Source: Sarcomyxa edulis (taxonomy: Eukaryota > Basidiomycota > Agaricomycetes > Agaricales > Mycenaceae). Taken from it: 64,000 nucleotides of DNA. Where the stretch lies: positions 868,001-932,000 of the forward strand of contig QUOL01000001.1 in assembly GCA_009761415.1 (NCBI GenBank), written 5' to 3'. The position numbers and the translations under genes were made by a program. Shown piece by piece: positions 45,702 to 56,266 of the stretch; the first letter of the stretch is position 1, and each line of letters starts with the position of its first letter. The notes below the pieces were generated by a model. That model was not told the origin of the DNA. It ran no database searches and saw only the letters and a list, made by a program, of their open reading frames with translations.

Positions 45702-47910
45702 TGTTTTCTTCCAGCTCGATGGAGAATCCGGATATTCTCGAAAGGCTTTATAATCGAAGGGAAAACTCCCGCTTCAGGTCCACCGGGTGGCCAAGGTACG
45801 CGAGCCACTCGAATGAGATAGCTATATCCCTATTCTGCGCAAACCGCCGAGGTCCAATAGGCAGCAGGATTCATCAGCGATAGAACCAGATTTTTGGAGA
45901 TGGATTGCACGAGACGTCCAGACGGCTCTTGTGTATGTACCAGCTATCTTCGTAGAAGAGAACGCGGTGGATGTAGCGCCTAGATAAGTGCGACAAGTAA
46001 CGTTTTCGTCCCGGGTCAAATATTCTCGTGCGGGAATTAACATGATGAGCTTCCAATGATTTGGTCTTGATGCGTCACAAACACTGATAAGGAGCACGAA
46101 ATGCAAAAAGTGCCACAGGCTCATTCGACGCAGTCGGCTGGAAATCGATTATCAGACCATGAGGCAATCTGACGACAACGTGATGCTGGCGAGTCGAGAA
46201 TTCCTCCGTTCAAGGCAACGATCCGTGCCTGTTCCACACACTCATATTGGAGGCTGGCAGGAGCTGCCGCCGCGGCAAGCTCCTGGACGAACAAGAAGGA
46301 GATGCGAAACGTGACGCGAACTACAAAGCTGGAACTGCCCGGCTTGAAACTGTTAAAATGGGTCAAAAAACCGGATAGTGAAAACAAGCACTTAGCACTG
46401 AACGAACTCAAAGATCCTGGAGGGCTTGACGGCCTGACAGCGCTAGTTTGAGTGAAAACGACCAAAAAGTAACGAGAGGAAGCAACGAACCACACTAAAC
46501 AAGGCCAAATGGCCCAAAAGGATTTTCGGAGTCCCACACTTTTCTTCCGTCAAGCGTCCCTGACTTTATGTTAACGTTCATCGATCAGCTTCATCGACGT
46601 GAATCCGCCGGTATAACTTCAGGAAAGACGCCCGCGGGGGTGTTCAATGAACCTCACTTGACCATCTATTTTCCATACCTTTCTGACCTGCCGACCTAAT
46701 CTAGATTATACATCCCACGGAGACATGACATGCACTCGTACCTATACGTTTACTATTTGCAATCTGGTCCGACTGAGACTCGCGTGGTGTCCACTCACCT
46801 CAAGATGAAATGGACTCGTGGTATGAAATCTCTTCCTTATCATTGTGTCCTTTTTAGTAGTGACCATCGCCGATAGAAATGTGCTCCCTTTCACAGGAGG
46901 ACTCAGCTGATCCGGATTCATTAAAGGTCTCCGAGTTGATACGTGATGGACCAAGCTCATCGATAGTATCCTAGAAATATTTCTCTCACCGTCTGAATCA
47001 GCAAGCATGGTGACCAGCCTCCCCATGCATTGTCATGGAGGTAAAATAAAAGTGGAGCAAAAATCCGGATCACTTGCACAACCGCCGAGACCGACGTTCA
47101 CCTATGTTCTCATCTTTGATGTTCGAAATTCAATGTTTCGATCGCGAATCGTTGATGGGTAGACAGTACTCTGGACCGTCTACCAAGCCGCAGGTACCCT
47201 TCACATCGGCCAGGCGGAATAGGAAGGCTGGTCTATATTCATTCCACGATCGCTGCTCTATTCAGCTTTGCTACTTCCTCCGTGGAACGTATTCAACGTG
47301 CTCAAATGGAAGAACGAGCACTTCAGATCAACTCGGGATTCGGGCCTCTCAATTGCCATGATGTCAGGCAGCAGGTATTCGGTACCTATGTGCACCTATT
47401 GTTATCTCCTTGGCAGTCTTACAGCTCACCCGCGGACAACATAATTAAATCAGGTATGTGCTCGGAACACATGTCTGAGTCAATGCTGACCAGATCAGTA
47501 GTACTGCATTACACGACAAGACCGTTCATTCTCTCGAAAAGGAATCGAAAAAGGAACTTGTATAGTCATGGTTGTATATCGAAGATGACAAACTAAGTTA
47601 CAACTACCTTTTAGGTGGACGCAATTCGGTCCGCGCAATGTGGAACCAAAAAAAGGTATGCGCTACATGACGCGTTTCGGACTGAGCTGGGGGCAGTAGA
47701 GTTGAATAGCACGTAAATAGCACGTAGATAGCAGGTACATAACACAGCGTACGAGGATAATACTACAAAGATACAGCAAAGCGTAGTCCGTAGAACCAGG
47801 AATACAGATAAGAGGACTGCGAGTGATCTACAAGCATTATATATGAACGTCGGCCGCGGCGAATAAATGGGACAAAAAATACCTACCGCGTAGGCATAGA
47901 GAATGACTAT
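45702..47910. other. Gene-poor spacer of 2.2 kb between dsRBD copies B and C
   Basis: Frames at 46121-46537 and 46742-47026 on minus and at 47074-47596 on plus have no recognisable motif, and I could not splice them convincingly. The sequence may hold decayed genes. A short tandem repeat is at 47705-47737. No transposon ends or target duplications are seen. Confidence 0.4.
47705..47737. repeat. Three-copy 11-bp tandem repeat
   Basis: AATAGCACGTA at 47705-47715 and 47716-47726 is followed by GATAGCAGGTA (47727-47737), two mismatches away. It lies about 170 bases beyond the 3' end of dsRBD copy C. Confidence 0.55.
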
Positions 47911-48250
47911 TTAGTGGCGCGATTGAGATTGAAGAGTAGCAAGGGCTTGTCTTGCGGCCTCTTCCTTAGCCTGAGCTACAGTACGCCCGTGGCCTTTGCC
48001 GTATTCATAGTTGTTTACTTTATGGAACGCTGCCTGTCAGAGAGACTCGACACAACAAATGATAGACGCACGGTATACAGTCACAGTCCAAACAACGTCG
48101 TTTTGAGGACCTGATTGTAATTCCTCATAGCGAATGGGAACCCCTGCCTGCTGGACATAATTATTGAGGATCATCCTGTATTCTAAAATCGTGATTCCCA
48201 ATGTCAGTAGACAAAGCATCCAAGTTATCGGGAGACCACGTACCAGACAT
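47911..48250 (-). CDS. Mini double-stranded-RNA-binding-domain protein, copy C
   Basis: Three exons deduced by hand encode about 78 residues forming one dsRBD. Exon 1 is ATG TCT plus one base of a split Glu codon, as in copies A and B. Exon 2 gives YRMILNNYVQQAGVPIRYEE and LQSGPQNDVVWTVTVY. Exon 3, from an acceptor near 48030, gives FHKVNNYEYGKGHGRTVAQA and KEEAARQALATLQSQSRH. Helix 1, the GP loop, the GKGHGRT turn and the last helix are in standard order, and this copy is closest to a textbook dsRBD. The His of the GPxH loop is Asn here. The intron that splits NNY in the other copies is absent. Stop TAA is at 47911-47913. Confidence 0.75.
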
Positions 48251-48466
48251 CGACGAGCTCCAGAGAGAGATCTATGAGAAATGAAGAGTAGATAGAGACT
48301 TGTTAGAGTGACGAGACAGCATACTATCCGTCAGCTTTATAGACGACAATATAGTCCATCTACAGCATGTATGGGACTCTCTGGCAAGGAACATCTGTGG
48401 AACGAGTCAGCTTTACTGAATGAAAGACTTTTGAGGGGTGAATAAGCATACGGTTGAACCCTGGAA

Positions 48467-49037
48467 TTAGGCGCTAAAGGCCATCGACTCTGGGCCGCAG
48501 AGCATAGGGAGAGATATATGGCCGATTTGATTAGGGTGTAGAACGTAATCTACAGTACCCAAACGCCCGGATTTGATGGCAGAGTCATCGGAGGGTTCCC
48601 ATTTTTCCAAATTGACCTCTTACCGGGAGTGGTATGACGGTGTGGCGTATACCTAGCTTGGAAACTGCACGGTCAGATATGAGCGCTATATAATATTAGC
48701 GATAGGACATACTCACCTAGATACTAGAGCGGTTGTAATCGTGAGGCAAACGATCTCCTCGTCATCGAACATTATATTCAGATGCATTGGTCGATTCAAG
48801 AATTCATCAGTCGATAATCAGTGCGGGAAATAACTACGCCATACCTCAACGGAAGGATCATCAATGACTCGCATTGACCTCCTAGAAAGAAATAGAACGA
48901 TAGAACATGGAGTCCTTGGCTATAAAGAGAAACAGCAAGTCAAAATGTAATAGATGGTTACCTATAGCTGTATCAGTGTAGCAGAGCGATACGCAAGGAG
49001 TTAAAGGTTTACATACAATGGCAGCTGCGAACGGCAT
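48467..49037 (-). CDS. Tentative small multi-exon gene, unknown
   Basis: A chain of short frames joined by consensus-like introns gives MPFAAAIPRTPCSIVLFLSR, then MRVIDDPSVEEIVCLTITTA, LVSRYTPHRHTTPDYVLH and NQIGHISLPMLCGPESMAFS before TAA. The phases can be made to match, but several splice choices are open: one intron would be 96 nt, and another has two adjacent acceptors. I recognise no family. It would lie 217 bases upstream of dsRBD copy C on the same strand. It is listed because its exon/intron texture resembles the neighbouring real genes. Confidence 0.25.
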
Positions 49038-49482
49038 CTTGATCTCTTTTCAATGAGATCTGCTATGACTCGTCCCGTGCGGAACAGAGAAGAGTTGCGT
49101 TTTTGATCGGCTGTATAGAATATCATGGCATTCGTACTTGGAGACTTGGTATCGCGATTGAAGAGAAAGAAAACGATACCTCTCGGTGAGTATATAGTAT
49201 GCAGACGAGTACGGAGGTAACAGAGTACCGTCAATCAAGCGCTAGACGGTATGTCATAGAATATTTGGACTGCAACCAGAAAAGAGTCAATTCCGCGCCG
49301 GCCTCAAAAGATTACAGACACTTTCCGTCGAAAGCAGGACCTGTATCGGGACTTGCCAAATTGCTATAGTGTAGCTCTCGGATTTTGGACTTCCACCGTT
49401 CACGGATACGCATCGGGCTGTATAGAAACAAAGTTCTTCAAAGGCGAGGGATAGCATTGATTATCCCCACATCAGTCATTTA

Positions 49483-49912
49483 TTACAATGCAGATAGAAG
49501 AGAAATTGTCCCAGTCTCCACAGCCAGGGTAGAATCATGGGTCAGATTTCCAAGTGACGGCTCCTCGGCTAACGAGGTCTCTCATACTGGGTACTCTTGT
49601 TGTGTTTGTATCAAGGATTAGCGCGCGCTAAGCAGAACCATAGCCACTGACCTCGTGTAGAAGTCCCGTACTTGACGGCGTCTTTAGAAAGACGTGTACC
49701 TGGAGGTTTTCGAAAGCATCGATATTATTATGTTCTGAGCATGAAGTTAGATGTAGAGTAGACAAGCTCGACCGATACCAATGTACGGCTGAGCTTTGTG
49801 CTCAAGCGATGAAATCGATTGAGGGTGCATGCGCACGCATCGTACAAAACGGTAGCATATTCTGGCGCTCGCAAGAACAGCACTGCGTCATCCAAGTAGG
49901 TAGTCGTCGCGA
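49483..49912 (-). CDS. Tentative gene fragment, unknown
   Basis: Two introns (51 nt and about 87 nt) connect frames reading DDAVLFLRAPEYATVLYDAC, TLNRFHRLSTKLSQHNNIDA, FENLQVHVFLKTPSSTGLLH and EPSLGNLTHDSTLAVETGTI before a TAA at 49483-49485. The composition looks protein-like and the phases agree, but no clear start exon was found upstream, so this may be the 3' part of a gene or a decayed one. No family is recognised. Confidence 0.25.
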
Positions 49913-51282
49913 GGAATAACCACGGTCAGAGCAATTTGTGTCCGGTCAATTCAGTGTCCGGACACAGGATTGTTCGGGAACATCAACAAGCGCCTACCGG
50001 GCGAGCAACAAACAAGAATATGATGCTACAGATATACGGATAGTAAGAAAAGAGAACTCGGATTAAGGGCCCACGAACCATGTATGCTCGAGTACAGCAA
50101 GGCACTTGAGTCACCGACTGAATGCGAGAAGGACTTCTCGGAAGATGATTTCAAAGCCACAGCTTATCAGCTTTTGTTTACAAGGCGATCACCTGCTTGA
50201 ATTAAAGCTGGACGCTCGTGGGCATCGATCAAGCTCGAGAAAGATCCATGAAGTACTGTGACTGGAAACGGGAAGAAGGGCTTGAAAAATATCGTAGAAC
50301 GGCATTGAGTGTCAATCGACGTTCTTGCCTCGGGGCACGAGACCATAGACTAGGAACTGCTCGTGGGTAACTGAGAGCGCCACAAAGCCTATAACGCGAT
50401 AGGAGTTGGGTATGTACGTATACTGTGAAGATATAGATTAACGATAGAACAGAAGATATAGTTAAAATTGGCTTCACTTGATGTAAACCATTGCTCTTTA
50501 AGGATATCAATATCCCAGCTGCTTGGGGTTAATTTGTGGCCGTCCTTTCGCTCATCGGGCAACGGTTCATAATTAAAAGCGGTCCCGGATTGTTGTAACG
50601 TTGTTCCTGAGGACATGTACATGAACATTGGCCGGTTGTATACATCATTTATAGACATGTCATTTCTGGGTCAAGAAGTTTGGATTAGCACCGCCCAGCG
50701 AGAAGCATCAAAGTACACTGCACTGCACAACCAAAAGTCAGATAGCGTAGAAGGTAAAGGCGTCGAGGATGATTCACTTACCTGCAATTTTAAGCAAAAT
50801 CCAGCACAGTCTCAGGGTAACCGAGGGATGTTAACATCATCTCCTCCAGTTGGACGTGCGCGCCGAGTGTCGTTAACGGAGGAGATCAGGGCGGAAATCA
50901 ATTGAAGCGGAGAGTCGGAGATTGAAAGCAGACATCAGCCATCATTCCGATTGAGACAGCAGCAAGTCAGCTCGTTCAGCTTTGAGTCCGTGTTTCCCAT
51001 CTCTCCTTTCCCCATCATACCACCTCGCTATATCGTTTCCAACGCCGTCCACGATCTCTTTGTCGTCGTGGTAATCGTTGAACTCGAATTTCGCTCGATA
51101 CCAGGCATTTGTTCACACGTCAACCCCTCATCACATCTCCCATTTTATTTTCCTACTTTGCGCGAACGTAAGCGTCGTTAATCACAAATATCGTCTTCTG
51201 TTTCTTCAACGCTCATATTTCTAATCTATAGCAATTTTCAAGTATACCAGCTAATCCATCAATTGGACTATCTAAACCGAAA
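49913..51282. other. Intergenic region upstream of the G-beta gene
   Basis: A minus-strand frame at 50389-50658 (89 codons, starting MSINDVYNRPMFMYMSSG) is open but has no motif or splice partner. The last 350 bases before 51283 are pyrimidine-rich and probably form the promoter and 5' UTR of the G-beta gene. Confidence 0.4.
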
Positions 51283-52551
51283 ATGTCACAAAATCAAGGC
51301 GACATCCAAGAGAGAATTGCGGCGGCGCGAAGGGAGGCGGAGAGTTTGAAAGAGAAGATCCGTACCAAGAAGGAATCATCTGCGGACACGAGCTGTAAGC
51401 ACTTGCACCCTCAACGCCTACTTGTGTGCAATCTCATATTGAGCCTCGAACAGTGACGGCTATGGCTGCAGAAGTCGCATCTCTTCCCCGCATTGTCATG
51501 CGCCCTCGGCGCGCCTTACGAGGTCATCTTGCCAAGATCTACGCTATGCATTGGGCCGCCGACCGACGACACCTTGTATCAGCCTCGCAGGATGGAAAAC
51601 TCATTGTATGGGATGCTTACACAACCAACAAAGTTCACGCGATCCCCCTGAGATCCAGTTGGGTCATGACATGCGCATACGCACCATCGGGGAACTTCGT
51701 CGCTTGCGGTGGTCTCGACAACATCTGCTCTATTTACAATCTCAATAGCAAGGAGGGCAACAGTGTAAAGGGTGCTCGAGAGCTGAGCGCACACTCGGGT
51801 TACCTCAGTTGCTGTAGATTCATAAACGACCGACAAATTGTGACAAGTTCTGGTGACATGACCTGTATGCTTTGGGATATCGAAGCGGGTGTACGAGTTG
51901 TTGAATTTAGTGACCATACTGGCGATGTTATGAGGTGTGTTTCTCTTCTCAATGACCTCAATCGTCATACTTACTGCGCTTCTTTAAGCTTGTCTCTGGG
52001 TCCAAATCAGAATGTCTTTGTGTCTGGCGCTTGTGACGCGACAGCCAAACTCTGGGACATCCGAAGTGGTCGTGCAACACAAACATTCACTGGCCACGAA
52101 TCTGACATCAATGCTGTACAGTAAGTGCATTTTGTATCTCTATCTGTATGGAAATTCAACCCCTTTCCTGTAGATTCTTCCCCAACGGCGATGCCTTCGC
52201 GACAGGATCTGACGATGCCTCTTGTCGTCTGTTTGATATTCGAGCCGATCGGGAGCTGAACAGATTTACACACGACAACATTCTTTGCGGTATTACCTCC
52301 GTCGCCTTCTCTATCTCGGGTCGCATTCTTTTCGGCGGCTATGATGACTGGACGTGCAACGTCTGGGATACGCTTAAAGGAGAACGTGTTGGAGTATTGA
52401 CTGGTCATGAGAACCGAGTCAGTTGCTTGGGTGTCAGCACGGACGGTATGGCCCTTTGCACAGGTAGCTGGGATAGCACCTTGAGGGTATGTTTATTCTG
52501 ACGAATTAGTTATCCTCGATTACTGAAGTCTTCACACAGGTTTGGGCATAA
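51283..52551 (+). CDS. Heterotrimeric G-protein beta subunit
   Basis: This is a G-protein beta subunit that with a gamma subunit couples receptors to cAMP or MAP kinase signalling, including mating, in fungi. Exon 1 (ATG at 51283) encodes the helix that pairs with gamma, [20 protein letters not shown] then [10 protein letters not shown]. Seven WD repeats follow: [55 protein letters not shown] blade 3, [60 protein letters not shown], and [20 protein letters not shown], closing with [11 protein letters not shown] plus VWA from the last short exon. Strong identity to G-beta and not to RACK1 is clear from these blocks. Length of about 350 residues is normal. Confidence 0.96.
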
Positions 52552-53131
52552 TAGCTTTCAGAGCTTTGGCAGCTGATCGTGTCTTATACCCCTACTCGCA
52601 CACCTTTTGACCCAAAAGTTTCTTCTTTTACTTCCATGACATCGGTATTTTGTCATTTATATCAGTCTATATTACTTACCTGCGAGCCGCCTTCGGTCAA
52701 CGATAGGAGGGCCGCCTCCGAGTCAGTCCTTACAGTTTATTCATACAGCATTCTTTTTAAACTTCCCATCACGCCCACGACTTCCTTTCATTTTCCTTGG
52801 TATTCATCTCGCTTTCATGTCTGTCTCGCCCATACACTGCCTGCTACATATTTCTTTCTCCGTTTCTCTGCTTTTATTCCTGGTACTCGTATATATATAT
52901 ACAACGTGGCAAATTCACATCTTTGACGACTTGAAGCTTGAGCTTGAGTTTGATGCCTGGAATATCTGCGTGACTCTATCTAAGTTGAGCAATCAGGATT
53001 CAGGACTGCGGTAGCACGTCCACGTCGACGACCACAACGCGCTTTCGACGTGTCTTCATTCAACAGAGAGGCTACTTTGCTCAGGCCGGGATTGGGTCCT
53101 TACATTCTGACATATATCTTCGCGAGACGCC
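52552..53131. other. Intergenic region between G-beta and golgin-like genes
   Basis: This is the 3' flank of the G-beta gene and promoter of the next gene on the same strand. It is pyrimidine-rich, with a TATATATATA run near 52890-52900. No coding region is supported. Confidence 0.45.
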
Positions 53132-56085
53132 ATGGATGAAACGGAACGGGCAGCGAAGGCAGCGAGAGCCAAGGCCTTGGTGAGTGTATCGTACTCACCT
53201 GCCAATGCCTCAGTCTAAATCCTTGCTGCCTATCTATAGCTCAAAAAGCGTCAACAGAAAAAGGCTGGAGGGACCTCATCTACGCTGTCTGCAGGAGAAT
53301 CGGGACAGCTTGCATCTCCGGTAGCAAGTCTACCTCCTTCGAGAGCTTTCACTCCTTTGCCCGCTGAAGTAGCAGCAGAAGAAGAGAAACGAGATCTGGG
53401 AGACGTGTAGGTGCATCCCACTTCACGTTCGGGTGACTGACAGCGTCAGACTAATGAGCTACTGTCTATTTGGGTGGATAGATTCACTAAAGATGATTCT
53501 GACACGTCTTGGATATCTTCCTTGCCCAGAGTAAGCTCTCCACCTGCTCCTGTACCAGTCGCCTCTCCCCCTCCTCCAACCCAGACGAAACCGGCGGTAT
53601 CTCCGCCTGCACTACGTTCTCCTGTCACATCGTCTCCACCTATCACGGAAGGACTAGCTCAGACACAACTACAGAAGATATTGGCACTTGAAAATGAAAA
53701 CAAATCTCTAGTTGCGAATCTGAAGCGCTTGGAAGGCTTGGAGTCAGGTACGTTCTGACATATGTAACTTCGGAATATCGCAACTCATGTAAATCGTAGT
53801 TGTTCACAAAGTCGAAGCCCTACTCGAGGAAGAGCGTCAAAGATCAAAGGCTCTTGATGATCGCGTCCAGCAGCTGCAATCAGAGAAGGAAACTCTACTG
53901 CAGAACGAACAGCAAACAATCTCCTTGCTTGTCTCTGAGAAAGCTTCATTGACGGCTGAACTTGAACGTTTGGATGGTCTGGAAACCAGTAGGCGTCAAA
54001 CAGTATATCACTTCTGCCCTTTCTGATCATATATGTCTGTATATAGAGGCGCACGAGAAAGAAACGTTACTAGAAGCTGAACGGACCACGACAAAAGCAC
54101 TACGTGAGGAAGTCGACCTATTGAAGTCTGACGCGGAGAAGGCTGCCAAGGCATTCCAGGACTCTCTGTCGAAAGAGAAGGAACTCTCTGATAAATGCAA
54201 AGAACAGGTTCGTCTCTTTCACGTGTTTATTCGTACATGGCTTGACAGTCAATGGCAGGAACGAGAACTACAACTCACACACGGAACTCTTAACGATCTA
54301 CGGTTGCAAGCGGAACAACACCAGCGAAAGGTACAAGAGCTTGAAGAGCAGATCCAAAGCGATGACCGTGTTGAAAAGCTGGAAGACTCCCTGAAGAATA
54401 CGCAGGAACGTGCGGATGAGTTGGATTTCCAACTATCTAAACTCAAACAGGTCAGCTATCCATCTCGTGCAACATATTCATTGAAAATTTTGACGAATCG
54501 CTTCAGGCCAATTCAACTCTGAAAGCTGAGCGAGACGAGATCGCCGCCCAGTTACGCAGCCACCGCGACACTGAAGCTGAGTGGGAAAACAAGCACTCGA
54601 AACTCAACGAACAGCATTCGGCCACGAACAAGAGACTTGCCGATGCGGTTGCCGAGAGCAAAGCTCTGACGGAGAAAAATACTGCTCTCCAATCCAATGT
54701 AGATTCTACTCAGAAAGCTTTGGCCGAACTTCAAGGAAAGCTCTCTCAGGCAGTATCGGAACTGAGCGCAAGTACGCGACAACTTCAAGCAGCCCAAAAT
54801 GACTTGAAGGCTGCCAATCGACGAGCTGACGATGCCGAAAAGACCCAGAAGGACTTGCAGACTGAAGGCACCAACCTCATGCGCTCACTAGATGAGATGA
54901 GGCCGAAAATCGTGGAGTTGACTGGTATCAAACTTGAATTGGGGGAGAAGGTGGAAAGCCTCGAACATGCAGTGCGGAATCGTGATGCGACCATCCTACA
55001 CCTGGAAACATCTTTGGATGTCATGCAGGACCAGAAAGACGAAGCCGAGAAGAAATTGCAGGAAACACTCGAGCTGCGGGAAAAGGAGCGCTCCACATTG
55101 CAAGCCACTTCGTCGGATTTACAGAAGGCCTATACGGAACTTCAGGACGAGCTAGAGACGTCTATGGCCAGTGTACTTACACTGGAAGCCGAACGTTCGA
55201 ATCACCACCAGGAGAGTGTTCGGAGAATGGAGGAGATAGCAAGACTGACCGCTTCCACCCGAAAACAAGCAGAGGAATTGTCGTCCTTACGAGAAGCATT
55301 AGTAGAACTCCGAAGGGCACAGGCAAGTCTCTCGACCATCTTTAATCTTTCTGAACCAAGCTCATTGTTCCTCCTAGGACGAAGACCAGAGGTTCATTCA
55401 AGGAGCGCAGAATGAACTCGAGTCTCTTCGTGCGGAAATCTCTGTCAAGGATTCAGAAATAGAGCATCTACAGCAAATTGCATCGTCGAGTTCCAATGGT
55501 GGACCCCCTTCTCTTGACCACGAGCTGCTCGACTCTCTCCGGCAGCAACATGCTTTGGACATGTCGGCAGCTCAATCCCAAATTCGTGCGCTGGAGATCA
55601 CAATCTTCGACGCCCAAGCCAAAGCACATGTGCTACAAAAGCAGGTCAGCGCCTTGGAGGACGAGCTTCTGGAGTCTCGTTCAGCGTCCCGAGCTAGGCC
55701 ATTCTCTCCTGGTATTATGTCTCGCCCGCCCAGTCGAGGCCATACAGACCTACGTCGTTCTTCGTTCAATTCACATCGACCTAGTAACCTTGCACCTCCA
55801 CTCTCCCGATCTGTGTTCGACCAGAACTTGACACCCGAGACTCGCCACAAGCGGCGAGTAAGCTTGAGTATGCTCAAGGCTCGTATTGAGAGCGAGGTCG
55901 CAGTTGCGTCTCACCACCCGCCCTCATCGCGAGCACTGTCCCCGGTCTTGTCTCATCCGGAAAGCAATCCGTCGTCTTCTTCCACCCACTCGCATTTCCC
56001 TCATGCAATCCACCGTCCCCAGTTCCTCGATGAGTCGCACGTATTCTGGTGTAATTCGTGTCGTGGTGATTTAGTAGTTCTTTGA
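53132..56085 (+). CDS. Golgin-like long coiled-coil protein
   Basis: Several exons encode roughly 870 residues, mostly heptad-rich coiled coil. The N-terminus, MDETERAAKAARAKALLKKR then QQKKAGG, is a short basic helix that resembles the N-terminal p115-binding segment of GM130-type golgins and fungal Bug1. A Pro/Ser-rich linker follows (SPPAPVPVASPPPPTQTKPA). Coiled coil then runs from LQKILALENENKSLVANLKR to VLQKQVSALEDELLESRSAS, with repeated E/K/L/Q heptads. The C-terminus is Ser/Arg-rich and disordered (TRHKRRVSLSMLKARIESEV). It ends with FLDESHVFWCNSCRGDLVVL, where a C-x2-C pair could be a small conserved tail. The most likely job is membrane tethering at the Golgi. Such coiled coils are hard to assign, so this is inference. 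Confidence 0.65.
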
Positions 56086-56266
56086 TAAACAGTCATATAT
56101 TCCATGCAATACGATGGGGATATTATTGCTACATGTAGTACAAAATGCTAGTGAAAAGACTCTCCCAGAGACGACGTCCGAATGAATGTGATGAAGAAAC
56201 ATTAGGGGTGATCATATACTATAATACTAGATGAAGAGACATATGGTGGATATATTTTCACGAGAA

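Noticed and set aside
46121..46537. 138-codon minus-strand frame with an Ala-rich segment, first suspected as a fourth dsRBD
   Set aside because: The Ala-rich part is not preceded by the GP loop or beta-strand pattern, and no helix-1 exon of the LNNY type is found upstream.
50389..50658. 89-codon minus-strand frame starting MSINDVYNRP
   Set aside because: It is open but isolated, with a stop just upstream, no splice partner and no family resemblance.
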